Shown here one piece after another: positions 47,353 through 55,989 of a DNA stretch of 64,000 nucleotides (within the stretch, counting starts at the first letter, position 1; every line of letters begins with the position of its first letter). Source of the DNA: Sphaerimonospora sp050942215 (lineage in GTDB: Bacteria; Actinomycetota; Actinomycetes; Streptosporangiales; Streptosporangiaceae); assembly GCF_050942215.1 (NCBI RefSeq), contig NZ_CP192056.1:4216001-4280000 (forward strand). The letters are read 5' to 3'. The position numbers and the translations under genes are program-made. The notes below the pieces were generated by a model. That model saw nothing but the letters and a program-made list of their open reading frames with translations. It was not told the DNA's origin and did no database searches.

Positions 47353-49359
47353 GTGGACACGACGCTAACCGACCCGCTCATCGGGCAGCTGCTCGACGGG
47401 CGCTACCGCGTCGAGTCCCGGATCGCCCGGGGCGGCATGGCCTCCGTCTACCTGGCCCTGGACGTCCGGCTCGAGCGCACGGTGGCCGTCAAGGTGATGC
47501 ACCGCTCGCTCGCCGAGGACCCCCAGTTCGTCAGGCGCTTCATCGGCGAGGCCAAGTCGGTGGCCGGGCTGTCGCACCCCAACATCGTGCAGGTCTTCGA
47601 CCAGGGCACCGACGGGGCGCACGTCTACCTGTCGATGGAGTACGTCCCCGGCCGGACGCTCCGCGACGTCCTGCACGAGCGCGAACGGCTGCCGGCCCGT
47701 GAGTCGCTGGAGATGGTCATCCCGGTGCTGGCCGCGCTCGGCTCGGCCCACCAGGCGGGGCTCATCCACCGCGACGTCAAACCGGAGAACGTGCTGCTGG
47801 CCGACGACGGCCGGGTGAAGGTCGTCGACTTCGGCCTGGCCCGCGCCATCGAGGCGACCAACCAGACCAAGACCGGCATGATGATCGGCACCATCGGGTA
47901 CATGTCGCCCGAGCAGGTGACCACCGGCCAGGCCGACGCGCGCAGCGACGTGTACGCCGCGGGCATCCTGCTGTTCGAGCTGCTCACCGGGCGGCAGCCG
48001 TACGAGGGCGAGTCGCCGATGTCGATCGCCTACCGGCACGTCCACGACCACGTCCCCGCGCCGTCGTCGATCGCGCCGGACGTGCCGCCGTCGCTCGACG
48101 CGCTCGTCGCGGCGGCCACCGACAGGGACCCGGCCCGGCGCCCGGCGGACGCCAACGCCATGCTGATCGCCGCCGTGGAGACGCACCGGGGGATTCCCCG
48201 TACGGGTCACACCGCCCAGCACAGGACTCACCACACGGGCGGGCACCCCGCTTCTCCCACCGGTTCGCCCTCCGGCCCGTTCGGCTCGCCCGGCTCGCAG
48301 CCGGGGGTGTTCCAGGCGCCTCCCCCGCTCGTCTACGTCAAGGACGGAGCCGAGGACGACCCGGCCGGGCAGACCATGATCCAGCCGCTGTCGGAGCTGC
48401 CGACGGAGAAGAGCCGGTCGGCCGGGGCCTCCGCCAGGACCAGGCGCCGGTCCCCGCGGCCCATCTGGTTCATCGCCGGCCTGGCCCTCGTGATGGTCGC
48501 CGGGATCGCGTTCAGCGGCTGGTGGTTCTCCCAGAGCCGCGTGGTGAAGGTGCCCGACCTGGTCGGTCAGAACATCGTGCTGGCCAGGCAGGCCGCGCTG
48601 AACGCCGGCTTCGAGGTGAAGGTCGGGCAGGCCAGGTTCGACGACAAGATGGAGAAGGACAACGTCCTCGACACCGAGCCGGGCCCGGGCGCCGAGGTCG
48701 ACAAGGGGTCGGTGCTGACGCTGATCCCCTCGGCCGGTCCCGAGACGGTCCCGGTGCCCGACGTCGCCAACCTGAGCGAGGCCGAGGCCCGGACGAAGAT
48801 CTCCGACGCGGGCCTGAAGGTAGGGCGGGTGAGCAAGAACCAGAGCGACACGGTGCCACGCGGGCAGGTCATCGGCACCAACCCGGCCGCCGGCAAACGG
48901 GTCAAGAAGGGCGGCGGCGTCAACCTGGTGATCAGCCTCGGCCTGCTCATGCCGGACGTCAGCCAGATGATGCGCGACCAGGCCGAGAAGTTCCTGCGCG
49001 ACAAGGGCTTCAACGTCCAGGTGGACGAGACCGACAACAGCGCCCCGCACGGCACGGTGATCGCTCAGGACCCGGTCGGCGGCACACCGGTCATGGCCGG
49101 GGACAGCGTCCGGCTGACGGTCTCCAGGGGACCGGACGAGGGCTGGCACTGGCCCTGGGAGAACAACGACTCCGAGGCGCCCCCCGACTTCGTCGTGGTG
49201 CCCGATGTCCGGTTTCGGGCGTTGAAGGACGCCCAGCGCGAGCTGCGGGCCGCCGGTTTCAAGGTCAAGACCCGCAAGCTCGTCGGCACCCGCCGCGTCA
49301 TCGAGGAGAATCCCCGCGGCCGGCAGCCCATGGGCGCCACCATCACCGTCTGGCACTGA
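47353..49359 (+). CDS. Transmembrane Ser/Thr protein kinase with PASTA repeats
   Basis: This 668-residue receptor kinase has an N-terminal kinase domain (about 16-275) with ARGGMASVYLALD, the lysine in VAVKVM, HRDVKPENVLL, DFGLARA and GYMSPEQ, all intact. A proline/glycine-rich linker follows (about 280-365), then one membrane helix (about 370-392). Four PASTA domains (about 396-668) lie outside and should sense peptidoglycan fragments. The start is GTG. The location behind the Rv2175c-like gene recalls mycobacterial pknL, but PknL lacks PASTA repeats. An ACACCCC-TAAACT motif just upstream may be its promoter. Confidence 0.95.
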   Translation: MDTTLTDPLIGQLLDGRYRVESRIARGGMASVYLALDVRLERTVAVKVMHRSLAEDPQFVRRFIGEAKSVAGLSHPNIVQVFDQGTDGAHVYLSMEYVPGRTLRDVLHERERLPARESLEMVIPVLAALGSAHQAGLIHRDVKPENVLLADDGRVKVVDFGLARAIEATNQTKTGMMIGTIGYMSPEQVTTGQADARSDVYAAGILLFELLTGRQPYEGESPMSIAYRHVHDHVPAPSSIAPDVPPSLDALVAAATDRDPARRPADANAMLIAAVETHRGIPRTGHTAQHRTHHTGGHPASPTGSPSGPFGSPGSQPGVFQAPPPLVYVKDGAEDDPAGQTMIQPLSELPTEKSRSAGASARTRRRSPRPIWFIAGLALVMVAGIAFSGWWFSQSRVVKVPDLVGQNIVLARQAALNAGFEVKVGQARFDDKMEKDNVLDTEPGPGAEVDKGSVLTLIPSAGPETVPVPDVANLSEAEARTKISDAGLKVGRVSKNQSDTVPRGQVIGTNPAAGKRVKKGGGVNLVISLGLLMPDVSQMMRDQAEKFLRDKGFNVQVDETDNSAPHGTVIAQDPVGGTPVMAGDSVRLTVSRGPDEGWHWPWENNDSEAPPDFVVVPDVRFRALKDAQRELRAAGFKVKTRKLVGTRRVIEENPRGRQPMGATITVWH

Positions 49360-49566
49360 CCGTCTGATCGCCGGGCTCGGAGCCGCGTCCGGGATCGGCC
49401 TTCCATCCCTGTGACGGCTCTTGTTCCGGTCACGTGCCCGCCGCCGGGGTCCACCGTACGGGTGGCCGGAACGGCGACGGCCGGCCCCCTGATCCCCCGA
49501 GCGGATCGCGGCGGGAAGAGTTGACGAGTCCAAACCAGCCGTGTCACACTGAAGGCGGCAGCGAGG

Positions 49567-49658
49567 TTGACACTACTGGTACGAGTGGTCATTCGTTTAT
49601 AATTCGCGCTATGCTGCTGTCTCGCACTACCTTCTGACAGCCCGGATCCCTCCGGGCC
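49567..49658 (+). promoter_or_regulatory. Promoter and leader hairpin upstream of rpoB
   Basis: The 351-base gap before rpoB holds no gene. It has a perfect TATAAT at 49598-49603 and a TTGACA at 49567-49572. The spacing of 25 bases is too long for one promoter, so only one of the boxes may belong to each start site. A TATGCT at 49610-49615 is another possible -10 box. Further down, a 7-bp GC hairpin (arms 49641-49647 and 49652-49658) followed by a short T-rich stretch lies 52 bases before the start codon and could attenuate transcription. Confidence 0.55.
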
Positions 49659-49710
49659 GTTTGGTATGCGCGCAGTTCGATTCCGTCCGCACCTTCCGGA
49701 AGGACATCCG

Positions 49711-52700
49711 TTGGCAGCCTCGCGCAACGCCTCCGCCGTATTCGCTTCCAATCGCGTCTCCTTCGCACGCATCAAGGAGCCCCTCGAGGTTCCCGATCTT
49801 CTCGCTCTGCAGACCGAGTCGTTCGACTGGCTGATCGGCAACGAGAAATGGAAGGCCCGGGTCGAGGCGGCTCGCCAGGCCGGGCGCAAGGACGTTCCCC
49901 TCCAATCAGGGCTCGAAGAGATCTTCGAGGAGATCAGTCCCATCGAGGACTTCTCCGGGAACATGTCCCTGTCGTTCCGCGACCACCGGTTCGAGCCGCC
50001 CAAGTACTCCATCGAGGAGTGCAAGGACAAGGACATGACCTACTCCGCCCCGCTCTTCGTCACGGCGGAGTTCATCAACAACGAGACCGGTGAGATCAAG
50101 AGCCAGACGGTGTTCATGGGCGACTTCCCGCTCATGACCTCCAAGGGCACGTTCATCATCAACGGCACCGAGCGTGTCGTGACCTCGCAACTCGTCCGGT
50201 CCTCCGGCGTCTACTTCGACCGCACGGTCGACAAGACCTCCGACAAGGACCTGTTCGGCTGCCGGATCATCCCCACCCGAGGCGCCTGGCTGGAATTCGA
50301 GATCGACAAGCGTGACAGCGTCGGTGTGCGCGTCGACCGCAAGCGTAAGCAGCCGGTGACGGTGCTGCTCAAGGCGCTCGGCTGGACGAACGACCGGATT
50401 CTGGAGCGTTTCGGTCAGTACGAGTCGATGCGCGCCACGCTGGAGAAGGACCATACGTCCGGCGAAGAGGACGCGCTGCTGGACATCTACCGCAAGCTGC
50501 GTCCGGGTGAGCCGCCGACCAAGGAGTCGGCGCAGACCCTGCTGCAGAACCTGTACTTCAACCCCAAGCGTTACGACCTGGCGAAGGTCGGCCGCTACAA
50601 GGTCAACAAGAAGCTGGGACTGGACACCGACATCACGGTCGGCACCCTCACAGAAGAGGACATCGTCGCCACGGTCGAGTACCTCGTACGGTTGCACGCC
50701 GGCGAGGAGACGATGCCGGGTGTCGACGGCCGTGAGGTCGTCGTCGAGACCGACGACATCGACCACTTCGGCAACCGGCGTCTGCGCAGCGTGGGCGAGC
50801 TCATCCAGAACCAGGTCCGGCTGGGCCTGGCCCGGATGGAGCGGGTCGTGCGCGAGCGCATGACCACCCAGGACGTCGAGGCGATAACGCCGCAGACGCT
50901 GATCAACGTCCGCCCGGTCACCGCGTCGATCAGAGAGTTCTTCGGCACGTCGCAGCTGTCGCAGTTCCTGGACCAGACCAACCCGCTGGCCGGCCTGACG
51001 CACAAGCGGCGGCTGAACGCGCTGGGCCCGGGTGGTCTGTCCCGTGAGCGCGCCGGCTTCGAGGTCCGCGACGTGCACCCGTCGCACTACGGCCGGATGT
51101 GCCCGATCGAGACGCCGGAAGGCCCGAACATCGGCCTGATCGGTTCACTGGCCACCTTCGCCCGGCTCAACTCCTTCGGTTTCGTCGAGACGCCGTACCG
51201 CCGGGTCGTCGACGGCAAGGTCAGCGACCGGATCGACTACCTCACAGCCGACGAAGAAGATCGCTTCGTCATGGCGCAGGCCAACACGCCGCTCAACCCG
51301 GATGGGAGCTTCGCGGGGTCGCGGGTGCTGGCCCGGCGTAAGGGCGGGGAGTTCGAGGCGGTGCATCCGTCCGAGGTGGACTACATGGACGTCTCGCCGC
51401 GGCAGATGGTGTCGGTGGCGACCGCGATGATCCCGTTCCTGGAGCATGACGACGCCAACCGCGCGCTGATGGGCTCCAACATGCAGCGCCAGTCGGTGCC
51501 GCTGCTGAAGAGCCAGGCCCCGCTGGTCGGGACCGGGATGGAGTACCGCGCCGCGACCGATGCCGGGGACGTCATCACCGCGGAGAAGGCGGGCGTGGTG
51601 GAGGAGGTCTCGGCCGACTACATCACGGTCATGAACGACGACGGCACGCGGACCACCTACCGGGTCGCCAAGTTCAAGCGGTCCAACCAGGGCACGTGTT
51701 TCAACCAGAAGCCGATCGTGGCCGAGGGGGACCGGGTCGAGGCCGGGCAGGTCGTCGCCGACGGGCCGTGCACCGACAACGGTGAGATGGCGCTGGGCAA
51801 GAACCTGCTGGTGGCGTTCATGCCGTGGGAGGGCCACAACTACGAGGACGCGATCATCCTGTCGCAGCGTCTGGTGCAAGACGATGTGCTGTCCTCGATC
51901 CACATCGAGGAGCACGAGGTCGACGCGCGCGACACCAAGCTGGGTCCGGAGGAGATCACCCGCGACATTCCCAACGTGTCGGAGGAGGTCCTGTCGGATC
52001 TGGATGAGCGTGGCATCATCCGGATCGGTGCGGAGGTGGTGACGGGGGACATCCTGGTCGGCAAGGTCACTCCGAAGGGGGAGACGGAGCTGACGCCGGA
52101 GGAGCGGCTGCTGCGGGCGATCTTCGGGGAGAAGGCGCGTGAGGTGCGTGACACGTCGCTGAAGGTGCCGCATGGGGAGTCGGGCAAGGTCATCGGGGTG
52201 CGGGTGTTCTCCCGTGAGGAGGGGGACGAGCTGCCTCCGGGGGTGAATGAGCTGGTCCGTGTCTATGTGGCGCAGAAGCGGAAGATCACCGATGGGGACA
52301 AGCTCGCGGGCCGGCACGGGAACAAGGGTGTGATCTCGAAGATTCTGCCGGTGGAGGACATGCCGTTCCTGGAGGACGGTACGCCGGTGGACATCATTTT
52401 GAATCCGCTGGGGGTGCCCGGGCGGATGAACGTGGGTCAGGTGCTGGAGACGCATCTGGGCTGGATCGCTTCGCAGGGGTGGGATGTCAGCGGGGTGGAG
52501 GAGGCCTGGGCCGAGCGGTTGCGGGAGAAGGGGATCGCGCGGGTCGAGCCGGACACGAATGTGGCCACGCCGGTGTTCGATGGTGCCGAGGAGCATGAGA
52601 TCGTCGGTCTGCTGCGGCATACGCTGGTGGATCGGGACGGGGATCGTCTGGTCGGGGACCATGGGAAGGCGCGGTTGTTCGATGGGCGGTCGGGTGAGCC

Positions 52701-53178
52701 GTTCCCGCATCCGATCTCGGTGGGGTACATCTACATTCTGAAGCTGCTGCATCTGGTCGATGACAAGATTCATGCGCGGTCGACGGGTCCGTACTCGATG
52801 ATCACTCAGCAGCCGCTGGGGGGGAAGGCGCAGTTCGGTGGTCAGCGGTTCGGTGAGATGGAGGTGTGGGCTCTTGAGGCCTATGGTGCGGCGTATGCGT
52901 TGCAGGAGCTGCTGACGATCAAGTCGGATGATGTCGTGGGCCGGGTGAAGGTCTATGAGGCGATCGTCAAGGGCGAGAACATTCCCGAGGCGGGTATTCC
53001 CGAGTCCTTCAAGGTCCTTATCAAGGAGATGCAGTCGTTGTGTCTCAACGTCGAGGTCCTGTCCAGCGACGGTATGTCGATCGAGATGAGGGACACCGAC
53101 GAGGACGTCTTCCGCGCTGCCGAGGAACTCGGTATCGACCTGTCCCGGCGTGAGCCGAGCAGCGTCGAAGAGGTCTGA
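49711..53178 (+). CDS. rpoB: RNA polymerase beta subunit, stand-alone copy with altered rifampicin pocket
   Basis: This 1155-residue protein is a complete beta subunit. It runs from SFARIKEPLEVPDLLALQTESFDWL through the rifampicin region and the GHNYEDAIILS and GRHGNKGVISKILP active-centre motifs to the C-terminal GEMEVWALEAYGAAYALQE. TTG at 49711 is preceded by GGAAGGA and gives the usual AASRNAS N-terminus. No rplJ or rplL lies upstream and no rpoC lies downstream. In E. coli numbering the rif region differs from M. tuberculosis by M515L, N518T, S522A and S531N (N436 here). V146T and P153S occur in the N-terminal cluster. H526 and D516 are kept. It is most likely a second, rifampicin-tolerant copy like rpoB(R) of Nonomuraea. 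Confidence 0.93.
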   Translation: MAASRNASAVFASNRVSFARIKEPLEVPDLLALQTESFDWLIGNEKWKARVEAARQAGRKDVPLQSGLEEIFEEISPIEDFSGNMSLSFRDHRFEPPKYSIEECKDKDMTYSAPLFVTAEFINNETGEIKSQTVFMGDFPLMTSKGTFIINGTERVVTSQLVRSSGVYFDRTVDKTSDKDLFGCRIIPTRGAWLEFEIDKRDSVGVRVDRKRKQPVTVLLKALGWTNDRILERFGQYESMRATLEKDHTSGEEDALLDIYRKLRPGEPPTKESAQTLLQNLYFNPKRYDLAKVGRYKVNKKLGLDTDITVGTLTEEDIVATVEYLVRLHAGEETMPGVDGREVVVETDDIDHFGNRRLRSVGELIQNQVRLGLARMERVVRERMTTQDVEAITPQTLINVRPVTASIREFFGTSQLSQFLDQTNPLAGLTHKRRLNALGPGGLSRERAGFEVRDVHPSHYGRMCPIETPEGPNIGLIGSLATFARLNSFGFVETPYRRVVDGKVSDRIDYLTADEEDRFVMAQANTPLNPDGSFAGSRVLARRKGGEFEAVHPSEVDYMDVSPRQMVSVATAMIPFLEHDDANRALMGSNMQRQSVPLLKSQAPLVGTGMEYRAATDAGDVITAEKAGVVEEVSADYITVMNDDGTRTTYRVAKFKRSNQGTCFNQKPIVAEGDRVEAGQVVADGPCTDNGEMALGKNLLVAFMPWEGHNYEDAIILSQRLVQDDVLSSIHIEEHEVDARDTKLGPEEITRDIPNVSEEVLSDLDERGIIRIGAEVVTGDILVGKVTPKGETELTPEERLLRAIFGEKAREVRDTSLKVPHGESGKVIGVRVFSREEGDELPPGVNELVRVYVAQKRKITDGDKLAGRHGNKGVISKILPVEDMPFLEDGTPVDIILNPLGVPGRMNVGQVLETHLGWIASQGWDVSGVEEAWAERLREKGIARVEPDTNVATPVFDGAEEHEIVGLLRHTLVDRDGDRLVGDHGKARLFDGRSGEPFPHPISVGYIYILKLLHLVDDKIHARSTGPYSMITQQPLGGKAQFGGQRFGEMEVWALEAYGAAYALQELLTIKSDDVVGRVKVYEAIVKGENIPEAGIPESFKVLIKEMQSLCLNVEVLSSDGMSIEMRDTDEDVFRAAEELGIDLSRREPSSVEEV

Positions 53179-53201
53179 CGACCCCAACGCGCGATCGACG
53201 G

Positions 53202-53248
53202 GTGCCGGCTCGCGCCGGAGGAACATGGCCTCCGGCGCGGGCCGGCAC
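53202..53248 (+). terminator. Strong terminator hairpin after rpoB
   Basis: A 20-bp stem with one T-G wobble (arms 53202-53221 and 53229-53248, 7-base loop) begins 24 bases after the rpoB stop codon. It ends the rpoB transcript, so no rpoC is cotranscribed. The remaining bases up to 53562 show no gene. Confidence 0.85.
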
Positions 53249-53562
53249 GCGTGGTGAAGCCTGATCGGCCTGGCTCCCGAGGCTGAGCCGGGGCGATCTG
53301 ACCTCCTGCGAGGTCCCCCACGTGCTCCAGACGTCACCGGTGATCCGGCCGGGCCGATGCCCCACATGCCGCCGGCGACCGCCACCACGATCTGACAACG
53401 CGGTATCAGCCATCCCATCCGAAACGCCGGTGCGTCCTCCCAGCGGGCCCGGAAGGGGACAGCCGTCCCTCGGGGTCCCGCCGAAGCCATCGTGAGTGGA
53501 CAGGTTTTCAATCCCGTTGTCGGGTGGTTGACGGACGTCTGCATGGCGCACATGATCGGGGC

Positions 53563-54096
53563 ATGCGATACGCCCAAGGCGGCGGGTTCACCCCCCAGGA
53601 ACAGCAGCGACGACAACGGGTACGGCTGCAGGCAGCCGAGATGTTCGCCCGAAACGAGAAGAATGCCCAAATCGCTCGCATCCTGCGGGTGACGGAGCGG
53701 TCGGTGGAACGCTGGCGGCGCGCCTGGAGGGAAGGCGGCGAAGGGGCTCTGGTGTCCAAAGGCCCACCCGCGCGACCCAAGCTGACTCCCGCCCAGTTCG
53801 CCCAACTGGAGGTCGAGCTGGAGCGCGGACCGCTGGCACACGGGTTCGCCGACCAGCGCTGGACGTTGACACGGATCAAGATACTGATCGAACGGATATT
53901 CCTCATCAGCTACACCGTGCCGGGGGTGTGGACCCTGTTGCAGCGCAACGGCTGGTCATGCCAACGTCCCGTGCAACAGGCGATCAAGCGGGACGAGGCC
54001 GCGATCGAGGTGTGGAAGAAGGAGACGTGGCCGCAGGCGGGCAGGCGACAGCGACGGGAGAGGCTGGATGAACATCGACGTCCTGAGCTGCCGTAG
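53563..54096 (+). pseudogene. Truncated IS630-type transposase (N-terminal part)
   Basis: The 177-residue frame has the helix-turn-helix and winged-helix DNA-binding half of IS630-family transposases: RRQRVRLQAAEMFARNEKNA, AQIARILRVTERSVERWRRAW, EGALVSKGPPARPKL and YTVPGVWTLLQRNGWSCQRP. The DDE catalytic domain that should follow the WKKETWPQ segment is missing. The frame then runs into an arginine-rich, non-family tail and stops. Thus the element is truncated and inactive. It sits at the junction between rpoB and the nitrile hydratase island. Confidence 0.85.
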
Positions 54097-54568
54097 ATCC
54101 AACGAAGCCTTCGGCCGATCGACTACCGCCCGCACCACCTGGTGAGACCGCATGGCCGGTCGAAAATCTTTTTCCGGACGGGTGCCGGGATCCGGCTCTC
54201 ACCACGCGTGCCCAGCTCAGCGCTTCAATCCTGCCAGGTCATGACGATCTGAACGTTCACCTGGCGCCAGGGGTGAGGTCGTGCGTCGCCGAGCACGTTG
54301 GCCGGCGCACATCTTTCGACCCCGCCTGATCCCCTGACCGAAACCTCGCCGAGGGGTGCCCCCAGTCAGTACCGAACGCCACATCCCAGGCGATCGATCG
54401 CGCCGCCGACCTTCACGGATTCCCACGCCGTAAAGCGTGGATCACAGGAGATCGAGCGTACCCCGCCTTCCGCGCCAAGGCCCTGCCGGAACAACCCGAG
54501 CGTACCCGACAACACTAATTAATTCCAGATGAAAGCTTGACGTAATTTCGGCTGGATGCAATGCTTCG
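54097..54568 (+). other. Non-coding or decayed DNA between the transposase remnant and the amidase
   Basis: No intact gene is seen here. In the plus frame ending at TAA 54516-54518, a protein-like stretch (DLHGFPRRKAWITGDRAYP and following) is readable from about 54393. It may be the remains of a lost gene, but I cannot assign a family. A small hairpin lies at about 54432-54449. The stretch after 54518 is AT-richer, fitting a promoter for the amidase gene. Confidence 0.4.
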
Positions 54569-54569
54569 T

Positions 54570-54609
54570 CCCACAAGCCCCTAATACGCCCCACAAGCCC
54601 CAAATACAT
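54570..54609 (+). repeat. Tandem 20-bp direct repeats upstream of the amidase gene
   Basis: Two units, 54570-54589 and 54590-54609, agree in 17 of 20 bases. Each has CCCACAAGCCCC followed by TAATAC or AAATAC. They lie about 95 bases before the amidase ATG. Direct repeats of this kind often bind an activator, and here the regulator would control the nitrile island. Confidence 0.65.
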
Positions 54610-54703
54610 GGAACCCGACGAACACGGGACCGCTCCACAGTTCGGTCTCGTTGGGATGAAGGCTGCCTTAATAGCAGCAGGCGCGGTACTTCATGGAGGA
54701 AAC

Positions 54704-55918
54704 ATGGCCGGCGGAAACACCAACTTCACCAAGTCCGGCGTTTCACGCTTTCCTAATCGCGATCTCGGAGTCCCGAGGTTCAGCTGCGAAGTCGGCGTCC
54801 CGCTCGCCGATCAAAAAGAAATCGGCCACAACCGTTGGCACCCAGACATTCCCCCGTTGTTCGAATGCGATCCCGGCGACGAGGTGATCCTGGAGAGCCC
54901 TGGTTACGACGACTACCAGCTCCAAGATCAAGACGATGACGAGGATATCCACACCATCGACCTCACGCGCACCCACCCTATCACAGGCCCGGTACGCGTA
55001 CGAGGCGCCGAACCCGGCGACCTGCTCGTGGTGGAGCTGATGGATATCCAGCCGCTGAGCGGCATCGGGTACTCGAATGTGCTCCCCGGCATGGGTGGGC
55101 CGCTCGCGGACCGGTTCCCTCAGGGCTTCAAGACGGTATGGGACCTGCATGGGATCTATGCGACGTCCCGGCAGGTCCCCGGCGTACGCATTCCCGCGAT
55201 CAGCCACCCCGGTGTCATCGGCGTCGCCCCCTCGCATGAACTGCTGGAGCAGTGGAACCGCCGTGAGGATCCGCTGATCGCCGGCGGCCAGGCAGGGCCG
55301 CGCGCCGACGCCACCGAGACGGCCGTACTGCGAACCCTGGAGGGGGAGGAGTGGCGGCGGGTCGCGGCCACCGCCGCCCGCACCATCCCGCCGCGCGAGA
55401 ACGGCGGGAACATGGACATCAAAAACCTCTCCCGCGGCTCCAAGATCTACTTCCCCGTCTTCGTGGAGGGCGCGCTGCTCTCCTGCGGTGACCTGCACTT
55501 CGCCGAGGGCGACGGTGAGATCACCTGGAACGCCATCGAAATGGACGGCGCCGCGTGGCTGAAGTTCGACCTGATCAAGGGCGGCGCGACGAAGTACGGC
55601 ATCCGTAATCCGGCTTTCCGCCCCTCCCCCGTCGACCCGAACTTCGGTGACCGGTACATCAGCTTCGTCGGCTACAGCGCCCGCGCGAACGAACAGCGCT
55701 ACCTCGACACAACGATGGCGGCGGTCGACGCGGTCGAACAGGGTATCGACTACCTCACCAAGTTCGGCTACACACCCGAGCAGGCTTACACGATCATCAG
55801 CGTCGCACCCTGCGAGATGCACGTCGGGGGAATCGTCGACATCCCCAATGCGGCAGTGACCCTGAGCATCCCACTCGACATCTTCGATCAGGACATCCTG
55901 CCCCGCTCCGGTGAATAA
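54704..55918 (+). CDS. Formamidase/acetamidase (FmdA/AmdA family)
   Basis: This 404-residue amidohydrolase splits short amides to the acid and ammonia. Family features are NRWHPDIPPLFECDPGDEVILE near the N-terminus, the paired PVRVRGAEPGDLLVVELMDI, the NGGNMDIKNLSRGSKIYFPVFVEGALLSCGDLHFAEGDGEI core and APCEMHVGGIVDIPNA near the C-terminus. ATG at 54704 follows GGAGG; the frame is open upstream to 54608. It is the first gene of the nitrile hydratase cluster. It most likely degrades the amide made by that enzyme. Most known clusters use a signature-type amidase instead. Confidence 0.93.
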   Translation: MAGGNTNFTKSGVSRFPNRDLGVPRFSCEVGVPLADQKEIGHNRWHPDIPPLFECDPGDEVILESPGYDDYQLQDQDDDEDIHTIDLTRTHPITGPVRVRGAEPGDLLVVELMDIQPLSGIGYSNVLPGMGGPLADRFPQGFKTVWDLHGIYATSRQVPGVRIPAISHPGVIGVAPSHELLEQWNRREDPLIAGGQAGPRADATETAVLRTLEGEEWRRVAATAARTIPPRENGGNMDIKNLSRGSKIYFPVFVEGALLSCGDLHFAEGDGEITWNAIEMDGAAWLKFDLIKGGATKYGIRNPAFRPSPVDPNFGDRYISFVGYSARANEQRYLDTTMAAVDAVEQGIDYLTKFGYTPEQAYTIISVAPCEMHVGGIVDIPNAAVTLSIPLDIFDQDILPRSGE

Positions 55919-55989
55919 GACCGGTGCAGTACGAAATTCACCGGACGGCGCTTCACAAGAGATAACCGACGCTCGAGATAGGAGCAGTG

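Noticed and set aside
49567..49603. TTGACA and TATAAT as a single consensus promoter
   Set aside because: The spacer is 25 bases, too long for one sigma-70-type promoter, so they are reported only as separate boxes.
49675..49690. GTTCGATTCC, looking like the T-loop of a tRNA
   Set aside because: The flanking bases do not form a T-stem or an acceptor stem, and no anticodon arm is found upstream.
49666..49710. Upstream in-frame ATG as start of rpoB
   Set aside because: It has no ribosome-binding site and adds 15 residues not typical of RpoB. TTG at 49711 has GGAAGGA at good spacing and gives the usual N-terminus.
53249..53562. A missing rpoC or its fragment downstream of rpoB
   Set aside because: No beta' motif could be read in any frame; the stretch after the terminator is non-coding up to the transposase remnant.
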